A DNA stretch of 64,000 bases from Diogma glabrata (GCA_963693315.1 OY856186.1:90213381-90277380); one strand, 5' to 3'. Shown: positions 24,511-36,257, counted from the first letter of the stretch. The notes: a model not told the origin generated them from the sequence alone. Numbers and translations: made by a program.

Positions 24511-26004
24511 GTACCGCTGGAAAATGTCAGCTAGTAGGTGAGTTAATGTTGTTTTTCCAAGCTTGACATTATGGAAAAGAAGCATTTACGTTAAAATAAG
24601 ATGGTTTTTGAGAAGAAACAAAAGTTGTTTTAATAAGAATACTTGGCATCGAATTCTTGCTCAATTATTGAGTTTTGTACTTTTATATGCCCTGGTTTAG
24701 TGAAATCAAGACCGGCTTCATGTCCACAATTAGGAGAAAAAAGTAGATTGGGCTTTCAAATTTTGTAGAATTCGGCCAACTTGTGGTATTCTAAAATCTA
24801 AAACAACCAATAACAGATATTAAAACTATTTGAAGGACTGTCTTATATGTGGTTATTTAAGCGCAATAAAATTTGTAAATTGACAAAGTACTTTCGTTTT
24901 AAGATCTGACAAATTTGTCAGACCTGTTTTAGCCATGCTACAATTTCTTGTGTGCTTGGGACACATTCTCTGAGACCACAAAGATGGATATAGGGTAGAA
25001 AACAGGACTTTGATGTGGTCACCTTTGATGATTTAAATCTCGTTTATTCAGCACATTTACATTTAGTAGTCATGACTTCTCATACGTGTACATTTCCTAC
25101 AGAGATTCAGACAAATTCCTCAAGTAGCCACTCCGTTAACTGCAAAATGCTCTTTCGTTGCGACTGCTATGTTACAAAAATGAAAACGAATAAATGACAG
25201 ACAGATAATAGAAAAATGAGTGTAGTCTGAACGTATCTATTTCACCTGATTAAACTTGACTGAACCGTGATGCTCTTCGTTTTGGGTTACGAATTTTTTC
25301 TGCTGTTATATCGTTCTGATCAGTCTTTGCTCGCCTTTTTTCCTTGGTCCCTTAAAAATCCTATTAGAAGTCTAAATTTGTTTTGTTTTTGGTTTCATCC
25401 ACTATTTTTTTATAAGATGGGGACATCTGACTTATTTAATGTAGCTTTATTTGGTGCTACACAAATTTATTCTTTGGGTGTAAAAGCACATTCTACCACA
25501 ACAATTTTTTCCAAGAATATAATATTTTTTGCGTGTTTAAAATAGTTTGGTATGTAATAAATATTAAATTAGGCTTATTTCAACTATGTAAATCATTTAT
25601 TATCATCGAGTTCAAATAATTTTTAATGAATTATTATATTAAACTAACAGTAATGCATATTGAAATTGTTAGACAGATACATTATCGTATCTCACAATTT
25701 AATCAAACAACAAATCAATTTATCGACATTTTCAAAAATGTATTTTAATTGAAAATAACGATACGAGAACGAATCTCTTATGATCAATAAATCTTTTGGA
25801 TAATGTGATTTCATTGCTCTAATGAAGTATAAATATTCGATTACATGTAGACAGAAACGAGAAATCATCAACTATTATTTATAAACTCAATTAAATTATT
25901 TTCTTTTACGTTTTTCTGTGAATTGAAATATATACAATGTTTTCAAATGGAATTACAAAGTATAGTAGTTTTAGATAAATTAATAATTATACTTTAATTG
26001 AAAA
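24511..26004. other. Intronic DNA, nothing recognised
   Basis: Open frames at 25015-25197 and 25267-25545 have no identifiable motif. No RNA gene or repeat was recognised. Confidence 0.4.
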
Positions 26005-26499
26005 CCTTAACTATCGTTTTTTTCAAAAATCGGGCAGTTGCGGAAATTTTCAAAAATTTTTGCTACAAATTTGGTATCAATCGATCTGGCTTGGCCGTCT
26101 CCCGAAAACTTTATGAGATTGGGGTAGTAGGACCTAACCCCATCCCTTTACACCCTCCTTAAGTTTTAGCATATAAAAATCTATATAAAATAAATGGGAA
26201 GAGATAAAAAAATTTTAACGGCATCATTATCTTTTATTCAAACCAGCGCAACTTTTGAGTCCAAAAGTTGGTTTGCACCCCTACCCCCAACCAACCCCGT
26301 GGGTGGGGTTGACACATTAAATGAGTAAAATATGTCATGTGGGGTATCGTTAGATTCAGAATTTTATAACAAATACAATCCCCATATTACTCCCTGATCG
26401 GTGACATAACCATTTTTTACTTCCTAAGGGTACCCTTATCGTAAAAAAAAATATTTTTTTTTGCATGTCATGTTTGGTATCGATTTCAATATATCCGGG

Positions 26500-26870
26500 G
26501 ATGCTGAGTTCAATGATGATGATAAAAATAAGAGCTGGACTCGGGTAGTCCAAAAAAGGGGTGGAGGTTGGAGGGTCGGTTATAAAAAATATCGAAATTA
26601 TCGTCATAATAAAAATTGGGGTCGGACTCAGGGTAGTCCAATAATAGGTGGGGGTTTGGGGGTCGGTTATACAAAGTATCAAAGTTATTGCCATTATTAT
26701 CGTTTTGTACATAATCGAGGATGCTGAGTTCAATGGTGATGGTAAAAATGTTGACCGGACTCAGGGTAATTCAATAATAGATGGGGGTTGGGGGTCTGGT
26801 CATGAATAGTATCAAAATTATCGTCATTATTATTGATTTCAAGATACTTGAGGACGCTGAATCCAACAAA
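26500..26870. repeat. ~130-bp tandem units, left arm array
   Basis: Units carry GGACTCAGGGTAGTCCAATA, GGTGGGGGTTTGGGGGTCGG, GTATCAAAATTATCGTCATT, and a junction GAGGATGCTGAGTTCAATG. Open frames through both strands are rich in Gly/Tyr or Pro/Thr and are repeat artefacts. Confidence 0.8.
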
Positions 26871-28024
26871 AACCAATATTTATTATGTATATTTTAACAT
26901 CACCCCAATTTAAGACCCAAACCCTTATCCTCTAATTCCTTCCCTAGAGCCCAAATACTAATTTCAATATCACCATTGAATTCAATGCCCTTAATTTATC
27001 CAAAATCAATACTCATAATATATGTGAAAGGTCTAAAGCTTGGTATTTTTTTTTGTTTTCATTTATCTCTATTTTTCTAATACAAATAAGAGGAACGAAA
27101 GAGAATACAAGACAGTATACATATATATGTGAACATTTTCGGCTTTCGGCCCCCAACTCCCACCCTTTAGTGACACCCTTATATTTTTAATCCCATTTTA
27201 AACATCACTGTTGGATTCAGCGTCCTCAAGTATATTGAAATCAACACTAATGACGACCATTTTGATACTATTCACGACCAGACCCCTGTAGTGATAATAT
27301 TTTAAGAACAACACTACTATTTATTTATGTTGCAAAATGTATCGTTTGTTTGCTGGTTGTTTATGATAAAATAGTTATAAAATGTAGTGATAACGTTTGC
27401 GTAACACTACTGTTTTTTTATGTTGCAAAATGTAACGTTAGTGTGGTTCCTGTTTATGGTAATGTCGCTTTATGTCACTTAACATTGAACTAAAACTGTT
27501 TGTAGCTCACAATAAAACCACTTGAAATATTCTTATTTTATAATATTATAATATTATATATAACTTTTATTTTATTTCAATTTTTACAAAAAGTTTTTAA
27601 TTTTAATATTTATTTATTAAATTTATTATTTTGGCACAAAGGACTGTATTTATTTGCGATAATTTATTTGCAATAACATTTTTTTTATCACTAAATTAAA
27701 TTAAAAGATTTTTTATCACTAAGGTTAAATTATTTAAATAAAAGTTGACAGCTAATGGTCATAAAAAAAAAAAATTATTAATTGTTGTCGTTTTAGAATT
27801 TGACTTGTTAACGTTTGTGTTTTTTTTAATTTTAGTCACGGTTGATGATTACTTGATTTCATAAAGGTTGAATATTGACTGACTTTTTAAAAAACTAATT
27901 CAAAAACTCATCAGCTTAAAATTCTGGAGGGACAATTGTTTTTTACAGCGCGTAATTCAATAATCCAATTACCTTGAGAATTTTCATTGGTTAATTTCCA
28001 TACGCGACATAAAAACAGGAAACT

Positions 28025-28180
28025 TGTATTCATTTTTTTTTTTTTTTTTTTAAATAAAATGTGATGTGTAGTAGGCATTACAATATGTGTCACAACAACA
28101 CATAAAAACCTTTTAAGACCAAGGTCCCACACCAACATGCGTTCTAAGGATGTTAATAGACGCAAATCTGTTTTTTTTTT
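28025..28180 (-). mobile_element. Short LINE 3'-end insertion
   Basis: A T run at about 28029-28050 (poly-A on the minus strand) is followed by AATATGTGTCACAACAACA, TTTTAAGACCAAGGTCCCAC and GCGTTCTAAGGAT. This matches the 3' untranslated region of the truncated LINE at 20838-21300. Only about 150 bp of the element is present. It lies in the centre of the large foldback element. Confidence 0.75.
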
Positions 28181-28479
28181 GTTTTTTAGGTTTATTTACA
28201 TGGCTTCGGTTTAAAACAATTATTTTCATTATAACTGAATTTTGCTGAATTGCTCTTTAATCAAATGCAATAATTGTTATTTTTATTGTATTAATTAAAG
28301 TGCATTTACCATGAGTTTTATATTTCAGAATACAAATTAACTCATATTTTGAAATAAAAGGTGAACATAGGTTTCAGAATTTATGGATTTATGCTATGAG
28401 AAAACAACTGCAGGTTATAACTTCTCGCAACTATTTCTCATCGCATAAATCTGTATCACTATACCCCCCACCCCCACCC

Positions 28480-29400
28480 CTTATTGAACTACCCTTAAGC
28501 CGGTCACCATTTTTATCATCACCATTGAACTCAGCATCTTTGATTATGTTAAAATCGAAATAATGACGATAATTTTGATACTATTCATGACCAGACCACC
28601 AACCCTCACCCATTATTGAACTAACCTGAGTCCGGTCAACATTTTTACCATCACCATTGAACTCAGCATCCTCGATTATGTAAAAATCGATAATAACGAC
28701 AATAATTTCGATACTTTGTATAACCGACCCCCCAACCCCCACCTATTATTGGACTACCCTGAGTCCGACCCCAATTTTTATTATCATGATTGAACGCAGC
28801 ATCTTCTATTATGTTAAAATTGATTATGATGACGATAATTTTGATACTATTCATGACCAGACCCCCAAGCCCCAACCTTTATTGAACTATCCTGAGTCCG
28901 GTCAACATTTTTACCATCACCATTGAACTCAACATCCTCAATTATGTAAAAATCGATAATAACCGACACCCGCCACCTATTATTGGACTACCCGGAGTCC
29001 GGCCCCAATATTTATTATCATAATTGAACGCAGCATCCTCGATTATGTTAAAATTGATAATGATGACGATAATTTTGATACTATTCATGACCAGCCCCCC
29101 AACCCTCACCCCTTATTGAAATACCCTGAGTCCGGTCAACATTTTTACCATCACCATTGAACTCAGCATCCTCTATTATGTAAAAATCGATAATAATGAC
29201 AATAATTTCGAAATTTTGTATAACCGACCCCCCAACCCCCACCGATTATTGGACTACCCTGAGTCCGACGAATAATTTTTATTATAACGATAATTTCGAT
29301 ATTTTTTATAACCGACCCCCCAACCTCCACCCCTTTTTGGACTACCCCGAGTCCGGCCCCCATTTTTATCATCATCATTGAACTCAGCATCCCCAATTAT
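28480..29400. repeat. ~130-bp tandem units, right arm array (inverted relative to left)
   Basis: Recurring CACCATTGAACTCAGCATC or ATTGAACGCAGCATC motifs occur near 28518, 28651, 28788, 28917, 29021, 29152 and 29370. Between them are ATTATTGGACTACCCTGAGT and ACCGACCCCCCAACCCCCAC. Spacing is mostly 104-137 bp, with a longer last interval. The units are reverse complements of those at 26500-26870. Confidence 0.85.
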
Positions 29401-29885
29401 ATTGAAATCGACACCAAACATGACATGCAAAAAAAATATTTTTTTTTACGATAAGGCCCTTTGGGAGCAAAAAATGGTTATGTATGTAAAAATGGTAATT
29501 GGTAATGGTATTTATAAAATTCTGATTCTAACGATACCCCACATGACATATTTTACTAATTTAATGTGTCAACCCCACCCACGGGGTTGGTAGGGGGTTG
29601 GGGTGCAAACCAACTTTTGGACTCAAAAGTTGCGCTACTTTGAATAAAAGATAATGGTGCCATTAAATTTTTTTTATCTTTTCCCATTTACTTTGTATAC
29701 ATTTTTATATGCTAAAACTTAAAGAGGGTGTAAAGGGGTAGGGGTGGGTCCTACCACCCCAATCTCATAAAGTTTTCAGGAGACGGCCAAGCCCGATCGA
29801 TTGATACCAAAATCACAAAATCGAGTCAAAAAATTTCCAAAAACCACGTTTTCTGCCCGATTCTTAAAAAAAACGATAGTTAAAG

Positions 29886-30506
29886 TGTATTGGCGCATGT
29901 TTCAGATATACATATTTTGAGAATAACTATATGGAATTGTTTAGAAAAAAACTGTTTGATTAAATTATACGTTCTACCAGAATGAACAAAAAAACAACAA
30001 TCACACTTGTACTGCCGTTGCTACGTTGTTACGGTTCCCTAATAAATTGCTAAAAACAAAATTAAAGATTTGTCAGCAGCTATGGTAGTTGAGTTTTATG
30101 GCGATTACCGAAAAGTATCGATTAGCTTCATCTACTAATATTTGAGTTGGTGACTAGTAAAAGGATATTAAACGGTCTGTGAAACAGGAAAAATACTCAT
30201 TTTCGAAAGCGAAGCAATCGACAATTCGTAATTAGAAAATATGACGTTATTAGTCATTCTCTATACAACAGATTAAGCCACAGTTTTTTTTAACTCAAAC
30301 AAGGCAATGATCATTGAAAGCAAATCCTGAAGTTGTTAATCACACCTCCAACATTGTGAAACTATACCTTGCTATACTTGGCGCAGCCGTATTGGTCTAT
30401 TTCAACCTCCAAATGAATCTGCAACGTAAATGATTGTAGGACTCCCACGATGATTTCATAGTCATCGTCGATAGACTGACACCAAAGTAGTAAAACATTA
30501 TAGACT
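29886..30506. other. Intronic DNA, nothing recognised
   Basis: No coding or RNA feature was identified between the large foldback element and the small inverted-repeat element at 30507. Confidence 0.4.
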
Positions 30507-30839
30507 AAGAGCCCGCGACGGCCAGACCTTCGTTATTTTATAAAAACTGGAAGTTTCTCTGCGCATACCCCCTACTCAGGTAGGAACGATTAGCGACGAT
30601 AAGTTTGGATCATGGTGGCTTTGGCAGGGAGCAGGTAACAAAGGGGCCTCCAAAGTTTCGTGAAAGTATAAAAGGTAATTTTTTTATATATTCTTCGGGA
30701 TAGTATTAGAAGTCACGTCAACCATTGCCCGACACTTACTATCGTGGCAACCCCCTGCCAGACACCCTTAAACTTTATCATGCGCAGAAAAACTTTCAGC
30801 TTTTATAAAATAACGAAGGTCTGGACGTCGCGGGCTCTT
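30507..30839. mobile_element. 333-bp terminal-inverted-repeat element
   Basis: The left terminus is AAGAGCCCGCGACGGCCAGA, then CCTTCGTTATTTTATAAAA. The right terminus is its inverse: TTTTATAAAATAACGAAGG, then CTGGACGTCGCGGGCTCTT. The inverted match extends to the TCTGCGCAT / ATGCGCAGA blocks, about 60 bp from each end. There is no coding capacity and no clear target duplication. It is GC-rich at its ends compared with the surrounding DNA. Confidence 0.8.
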
Positions 30840-31068
30840 GCTCTATTAATAGCAGATTCGATGATATTATACTAGACATCATATTGTATTAGGTGATTTT
30901 TTTGAACAATTAAACTCAAGTAAGGAAAGTTATTTGAATTTTTTAATTCGAAGGTATTGTTGGATTATTCTCAGAGAAAAGCTTCATCTCTCGTTTACGT
31001 GTTTCAGATGGATTCAAACCTTCCTCATCAGTGCTATATTTGAATTCAATGGCAGACACGCTATCAAT
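30840..31068. other. Host intronic DNA between two small elements
   Basis: About 230 bp of unrecognised sequence that receives the hAT insertion at 31077. Confidence 0.5.
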
Positions 31069-31076
31069 AGATCCAC

Positions 31077-32038
31077 TAGGGCTTCCAAAAATACCGTTTT
31101 TGCTAATACCGGTATTACCGATCTAAGTTACCCTCAATACCGGTATTACCGCGGTACTACCGATATTCCAGAAAAAAAATTATTGCAGAATTTTGGTTTG
31201 GAAATCGATTAAAATAAATAAATTAAACAATAAATTTGTCAGTTTTTAGTAAGATTTATTTAATTTCAATTGGTAAAAAGAACCAATTTTATACAAAATA
31301 GTATTGTATAGAGTACAAAAAAGCAAATTAATTAACAAAAAATAAATTAATTGTTACCTTTTATAAATAGTAAATAATATATAGAGGTTTATTAGTTGTT
31401 CAGTTCGGTTTATTAGGTTTCAGTTCAGTCAGTTACAATAACAAAACAATAACGATGACAGTACTTAGTGACTTTGGAATGTTTGTATAACCTTTGAATT
31501 AAAGTAGACTACGTATATTATATGACGTACAGATTTTAACAAACGGGAAAGCATCCCTCGCTACCAAACGCGAAATAATTGCCTGTAAAGAGCCATCTAC
31601 AGAATTCTTAAAATATGTGGGTATTTTTCCACGAACTACAACATTTGATTTTTCAGCAACTATTATTTTGTTTAATATTTCCACACAAAAGCACAAGTTT
31701 CATTTAAAGATTAGATCGCAATAACATACTGATTTGAATGATGTAATTCATCGTTCTGCGTATTCTATATACATACTATCTCTTTTTAACTCATTTAGAA
31801 AAAATAACATAAGGAAATAAGAAAAACCGTGTTGCAAAAACGTGTTGCCTAACTCAAATTATGGATATTTAGTACACATTTGTGGTTAAAGTTTTTTATG
31901 TTGCTAAAGTTTTTTAGACAATATAAATTTTTTTTTAAATTCGGTATTACCGAGGCTAAATACCGGTAGTACCGAAATAGGATTTTAAGACCATTATCGG
32001 TATTTTCGGTAGTACCGATACCGGTATTGGAAGCCCTA
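31077..32038 (-). mobile_element. hAT-superfamily element, internally deleted, perfect 8-bp target duplication
   Basis: The element is 962 bp long and begins TAGGGCTTCCAA. It ends TTGGAAGCCCTA, an exact inverse, and both sides are flanked by AGATCCAC (31069-31076 and 32039-32046). Eight-base duplications are diagnostic of hAT transposons. Both subterminal regions are full of TACCGGTAT / GGTATTACCG palindromic motifs, likely transposase contacts. On the minus strand, 31499-31696 encodes a short frame with ISRLVARDAFPFVKICTSYN and IRSLL. It resembles the start of the hAT transposase catalytic region, where a VDGFSF-type motif is usual. The rest of the transposase is missing, so the copy is non-autonomous. 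Confidence 0.9.
31499..31696 (-). pseudogene. hAT transposase fragment
   Basis: A 65-codon remnant inside the 962-bp hAT element. Its C-terminal half (IISRLVARDAFPFVKICTS) fits the conserved segment that precedes the first catalytic Asp of hAT transposases. The N-terminal BED-type zinc finger and the remaining catalytic and dimerisation regions are absent. Confidence 0.5.
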
Positions 32039-32046
32039 AGATCCAC

Positions 32047-32560
32047 CGAGACTATTTTGAAGTTGAAACTTCATAATTTTGTATTTACTCACTTAAGATT
32101 AATTTCTCTACTGTTTTGTATTAAATTATATTGTGTTAGATTATATTCAAGTATCTCGTTCTCACCACATTACCGAATTTTGCATATAGTGATTCAGCAA
32201 ATGCTGACAACAGCTAAGTTTCAATTTCGCAGACAAATACACAATTAACACAGATTAACATAACAAGATATAAATACAGTATATGAATAAATTGGGAATC
32301 TAAATACCATTATCTTTATTGTCTCTCTTTCAGCTTTTTAAGAATAGAAAACTAAACAATATATCTTTTCACATATTAAAATATGAAAACGGCCAATATT
32401 TCAAGATAGGATAAGGGAAATGAAACTCTAACTGTTGGTTAGAACTCTATATGTATGTTTTCGTCTTTGAGGAGGACAATACGTTACATGACCGAGCTAG
32501 ATATGATACTAGCTGGATTAGTGGCAACTCAATATTAGTTTTTTTTCTGCAAGTTTTTTA
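32047..32560. other. Intronic AT-rich DNA
   Basis: No feature recognised. The open frame at 32027-32248 overlaps the end of the hAT element and is not credible. Confidence 0.4.
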
Positions 32561-33060
32561 ATAACATTTGCATTTTACCTATGTTTCATAACTTAGCCGC
32601 GCTATTTGGGAACATATGAAAAGCAAAGATTGTGCTACAATTATGATGGATGTGCGACTCAAACAAAAATATCGTATTACTAACAGAAATATTTTACAAC
32701 GTTTACTTCATTTTTTCGAGCAGAGGTTAGCCCCGTCATTTTTGAAAAAATGAAAAACAAAAGGTGTGCTGTATTGTGTTAAAGTTGTGTTGGTTGTGCT
32801 ACTTCTAAAAAATTCGCACCAAAAACGGAAGAATTTAAACACGCTAAAACGAACTTTCTGGAGTAGTAAACCCAGCTATTTTGAAAAAAAAAAGAAAAAG
32901 AAAGTTTGTGCTGTATTGTGCTCCAGTTGTACTACTCTGTAGACAATTTCATATCACTTATGTAAAAATTTTATAACGTAAACATCATTTTTTGAGTAGA
33001 AGTTAGCCCCGGCGTTTTCGAAAAAATGAAAAACAAAAGTTTTGTAGCTGGTGATATTAA
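32560..33060. repeat. About three degenerate ~150-bp tandem units
   Basis: Three units contain AGAGGTTAGCCCCG, AGTAGTAAACCCAGC or AGAAGTTAGCCCCG, followed by an A-rich block with GAAAAAATGAAAAACAAAAG. Between them lie GTGCTGTATTGTG and TTTATAACGT-like segments. The nest at 33077 inserted at the end of the last unit. Confidence 0.6.
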
Positions 33061-34259
33061 ATTTTTTTTGTAGCTGCCCAGGTTAGAAATACCAAGGCTT
33101 ATCGAATGGGCCAAGCTTGACCCAAGTTTGGAAAGCTAGGAAATGATTATCAAGGCATGGCCAAGCCTTAGTTTGATACATTTTGTCATACTAAGCCAAT
33201 GGTTAAAATAAATAAATGTAAATTGTATCTTTTGACTACTATATTTAGTTTTGAGCCAAGCTTGGTTCAATGTTGAACCAAATTTATTGTAATTGTTATA
33301 TAATTTCAGCATTTTTGCAACGATGGACTGTAACCAACAAATTTATAATATATGAGGAAATTCCACTACAATAAACGGGTAATAAAAGGCTAAGGGGCCA
33401 CACCTGCTCCAAGCAACAGCTTTCGGGGTTTTGGCCAGACTTAATATTTTCGAACGGCCCAAGGTTGTGCCAAGTTTGGACTGATGTCCTTGGGCCATGT
33501 CTGGCAAATAAGACTTGGACTAGATCCACCAAACTAATTTTTTTTCCAGACCAGAAATGTGTGGAAAGAAGTTGTTGAAAGATTAACATTTATAAAATTA
33601 GAGAAAAGCTTAAAATGACTTGCACATGTTTACACTACATTAGACTAGTAAATAATGCGTAACATAATAAACTGAATCTTGGTTCAGTCTAGGCATTTAC
33701 AACTGGCCCAGACTGTAACCAAAGTTAGCTAGCCAAGGATTATACTGCATTATACATTAAAATGCAATATTTAAAAATATACTGTTTTAATATGTTAATT
33801 TTTTTTTTTGTATTTTTTTTTATTTTATTAATAATCATATAAATTTCCTTATAGTAACAATTTGAATTTGATTTTTTATTTTAATGAATATCGACTTACG
33901 TCATCCTCAGTTCTTAAATTATTATTACAATCTTTGCTTAAACTAATGTCTTATATACCATTTAAACTGCTATTTTTGATTATTGTGTCATATATTTTGT
34001 TAGTTTTAGTGTTGATTTTATCATTTAAAATGTTGTTATTGTTTTTATGTTTATATATTTCTATTTCTTCCTATCTATCTAGATGTTGTCCTTTTCTTTT
34101 TTTATGTAATATGGTTGAATTTGTGTTGATATCAGCGTTGCCACTCAAAAAAATTAAAATGTATCCAATTTTATGAAAAAATGTATCCAAATGTATCCAC
34201 TTTTTAGAAAAAATGAAACATGATTATTTTATATTGCTAAAAGACTAATTACAATATAT

Positions 34260-35239
34260 CCCGACAAACATCATGTGCATGGTGCACGAGTAGGTGCACA
34301 TTTCGTGCACATTTTATTTTGACTAATTTTGTACTTTTTTGGAAATATTCTAGTGCATATTTAAAATTTAGTTGAAGTATAAATATATTTGAGTACTAAC
34401 GTCATACAAATATGTTTTAATTTAACATTTTTATATCATGTAAACATGTTTACAAAATGGGCATAGAACTTTAAACAAAATGTTTTATGCACATTTTGTA
34501 TACATGTATACATGTTTACTTTATATAAATGTTCACCGTGTAATTTTTTAGTTGTGTATTTGTTTATAAAACTCGCATGAAACATGTTTACGAAATGACC
34601 TATATACATGTAGACGAAATGCGCATATACTTGTGTACGAAATATATAAATTTCAGTTGGTTAAAATTCACTAGAGTTCTAACCATTTAAGATATACATA
34701 GTTTAAAAAATTATATACTGTAGTTATCGCTTCTCGGCTTAAAGACTATGAGCGGCTCTGTTATGACTACACGTTGGTTAGTATAAGGTTATGATAATTC
34801 TATTAACGAATTTATTTGATATTTTGTAATATGTCATAAACATGTTTCTAAGAAGTATATAGAAAATTTATGTATATTTTGTAAACTCATCGTGAACATG
34901 TAAATGCACAAGTGGTGCATTTGTGTTTACAATTAACTTGAAAATTTCCTTACCAAATTACGATTTTTCTGTAAATCTGGTGATGCACATGCCGTCAACA
35001 TGTCTCATACATTGCTGCAAAGCGGTGAATGAACATATTGTGAACATTTTAGTACACATTTGATGCAAATGAGTCTGAAATGTCTGTGCATATATGTGCT
35101 AAGGCGTTTTACGACATGTGCATGGTATGGCGCACATCATGTACATGACATGTGTTGTAAATAATTTTGTGCACAGACATATTGTGTCATGCACAGTTAG
35201 TGCACATTTCATGCATTTTTTCCAAAATTGTTTTACGGG
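34260..35239. mobile_element. Nested 980-bp element rich in GTGCAC / ACATGTTTAC palindromes
   Basis: Imperfect ends are CCCGACAAACA at 34260 and TGTTTTACGGG at 35239, both next to TAT. The interior carries more than a dozen GTGCAC, TGCACA, ATGTGCA and CATGTTTAC-type motifs distributed toward both ends, unlike any neighbouring sequence. No coding frame. Its absence from the outer hAT sequence on either side and its own inverted ends suggest a later insertion. The superfamily is unknown. Confidence 0.5.
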
Positions 35240-35291
35240 TATGTTTAGTACAATTCAGTATCCTGATCGCATTTATTTATAATATAATGCT

Positions 35292-35895
35292 CAGTATTCT
35301 GCTCGAGCGAAGCTAAATTTTAACAAGGTCTCCACAAAAATACAGATAAAACTGAAGCTAAAAATATATGTAGACATTTGTGTAGAGGTAAGTTTTGACA
35401 GTTGTCTGACATTTTAGCCTTTAACCCATTTTCAGTCTTTTTTTCCTTTTAATTTGATCTACACGCTCAACCTCAAGAGCATCATTATTTATTTCGTTAT
35501 TGGCAGTCTCGAAAACGTTTTCAAAATACGAATCATCTAAATATTCGGCTTCAAAATACATTTTGAAAACTAAAGAGGATTATTTTTTTTACAAACGCAC
35601 ATTTACTTGAAACACACAATTACTTTAAACGCACAATTACTAAATACAATAAAAATGTCAAAATTTAGCGTTCAATTTAATGTCTCGTGCATTTAATTTG
35701 CTGCGAAAACTGTGTAGACATTGTAGTAGAGCCATCTATATTACAATGCGCAAACTATCATTTTGAAATTATTTCCGCGTCGAGCAGCATACTGATCAGC
35801 GAACTCATTAGCAAAATTTTTTATTTTATTTTTTAAGAGCTAAATTTCACGTCAAACTTATATAAAATTTTTAGCTTCGCTCGAGCAGGATACTG
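35292..35895. mobile_element. Nested 604-bp terminal-inverted-repeat element
   Basis: The left end is CAGTATTCTGCTCGAGCGAA, then GCTAAA. The right end is TTTAGCTTCGCTCGAGCAGG, then ATACTG, a near-perfect inverse. TGCT flanks both sides (35288-35291 and 35896-35899), which may be a 4-bp duplication or chance. It contains one short acidic-then-basic minus-strand frame (35421-35561). Confidence 0.75.
35421..35561 (-). CDS. Hypothetical 46-residue peptide inside the nested element
   Basis: Starts MYFEAEYLDDSYFENV, continues through an acidic stretch rich in Glu, Asp and Asn, and ends in a basic KRKKRLKMG tail before TAA. An acidic N-terminal leader of this kind sometimes precedes the DNA-binding part of a transposase, so it could be a leftover first exon. 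It is too short to assign, and it may not be expressed. Confidence 0.25.
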   Translation of the reverse strand: MYFEAEYLDDSYFENVFETANNEINNDALEVERVDQIKRKKRLKMG

Positions 35896-35945
35896 TGCTT
35901 AACAACAAAAAAATCACATTAATTCAAATTTTTATCTGATGATTT

Positions 35946-36257
35946 TTATATGTGTTTTATTTGATGAATAAATTCCATATACATTTTTTGCACAGTTTTT
36001 GTCACCTCCAAAAATTCCTCTTTTTCCAGTTTATTGTATGCTAAAAATGGTTGTACTGCATATCCCATACTTATTTCAGACAATTGTATATGGTTTTCTT
36101 CATTTTCAAAACCTAACTCATTTACATTCCTTAGATTTAAGATACGATAAGGGTCTATAAAATTGTATAAAATGATTTTTAAATCGACTTTTAAATTATT
36201 AAAAAAAATGTGATCGATTTTCAAAAACTGTATAAAATTAGTTAGACTGCTCGCCAA
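35946..36257 (-). pseudogene. Unassigned 103-codon frame inside the hAT element
   Basis: Contains FNNLKVDLKIILYNF, IQLSEISMGYAVQPFL and a Lys/Glu-rich C-terminus. It lies near the right end of the 2.3-kb hAT, where an N- or C-terminal transposase remnant could be expected, but no hAT signature is visible. It is included because its composition is more protein-like than nearby chance frames. Confidence 0.3.

Larger units (their letters stand above)
26005..29885. mobile_element. Large foldback-like element (3.9 kb) with repeat-rich inverted arms
   Basis: The left arm begins TTAACTATCGTTTTTT and the right arm closes AAACGATAGTTAA. The arms then match in inverted order for ~430 bp, including TTGGTATCAATCGAT, GGCTTGGCCGTCTCC, ACTTTATGAGATTGGGGT, TTTTAGCATATAAAAA, CAACTTTTGAGTCCAAAAG and the GGGGTTG/CAACCCC blocks. 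Interior to the arms are ~130-bp tandem units: two to three copies at 26500-26870 in one orientation, and about six at 28480-29400 in the other. The middle (27290-28430) is mostly single-copy and holds a LINE 3' end. No transposase frame was found. Long inverted arms with internal tandem repeats are the architecture of foldback elements. The target duplication could not be settled. Confidence 0.8.

Noticed and set aside
26461..26733. Gly/Tyr-rich and Pro/Thr-rich frames on both strands near the foldback arms
   Set aside because: They are translations of the 130-bp units. Similar frames appear in every array copy, on both strands.
33862..34176. Hydrophobic 104-codon frame resembling a membrane protein
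   Set aside because: It is the antisense of the GIY-YIG coding region of the inverted Penelope copy and runs into the hAT. The same applies to 36447-36647 and 37321-37584.
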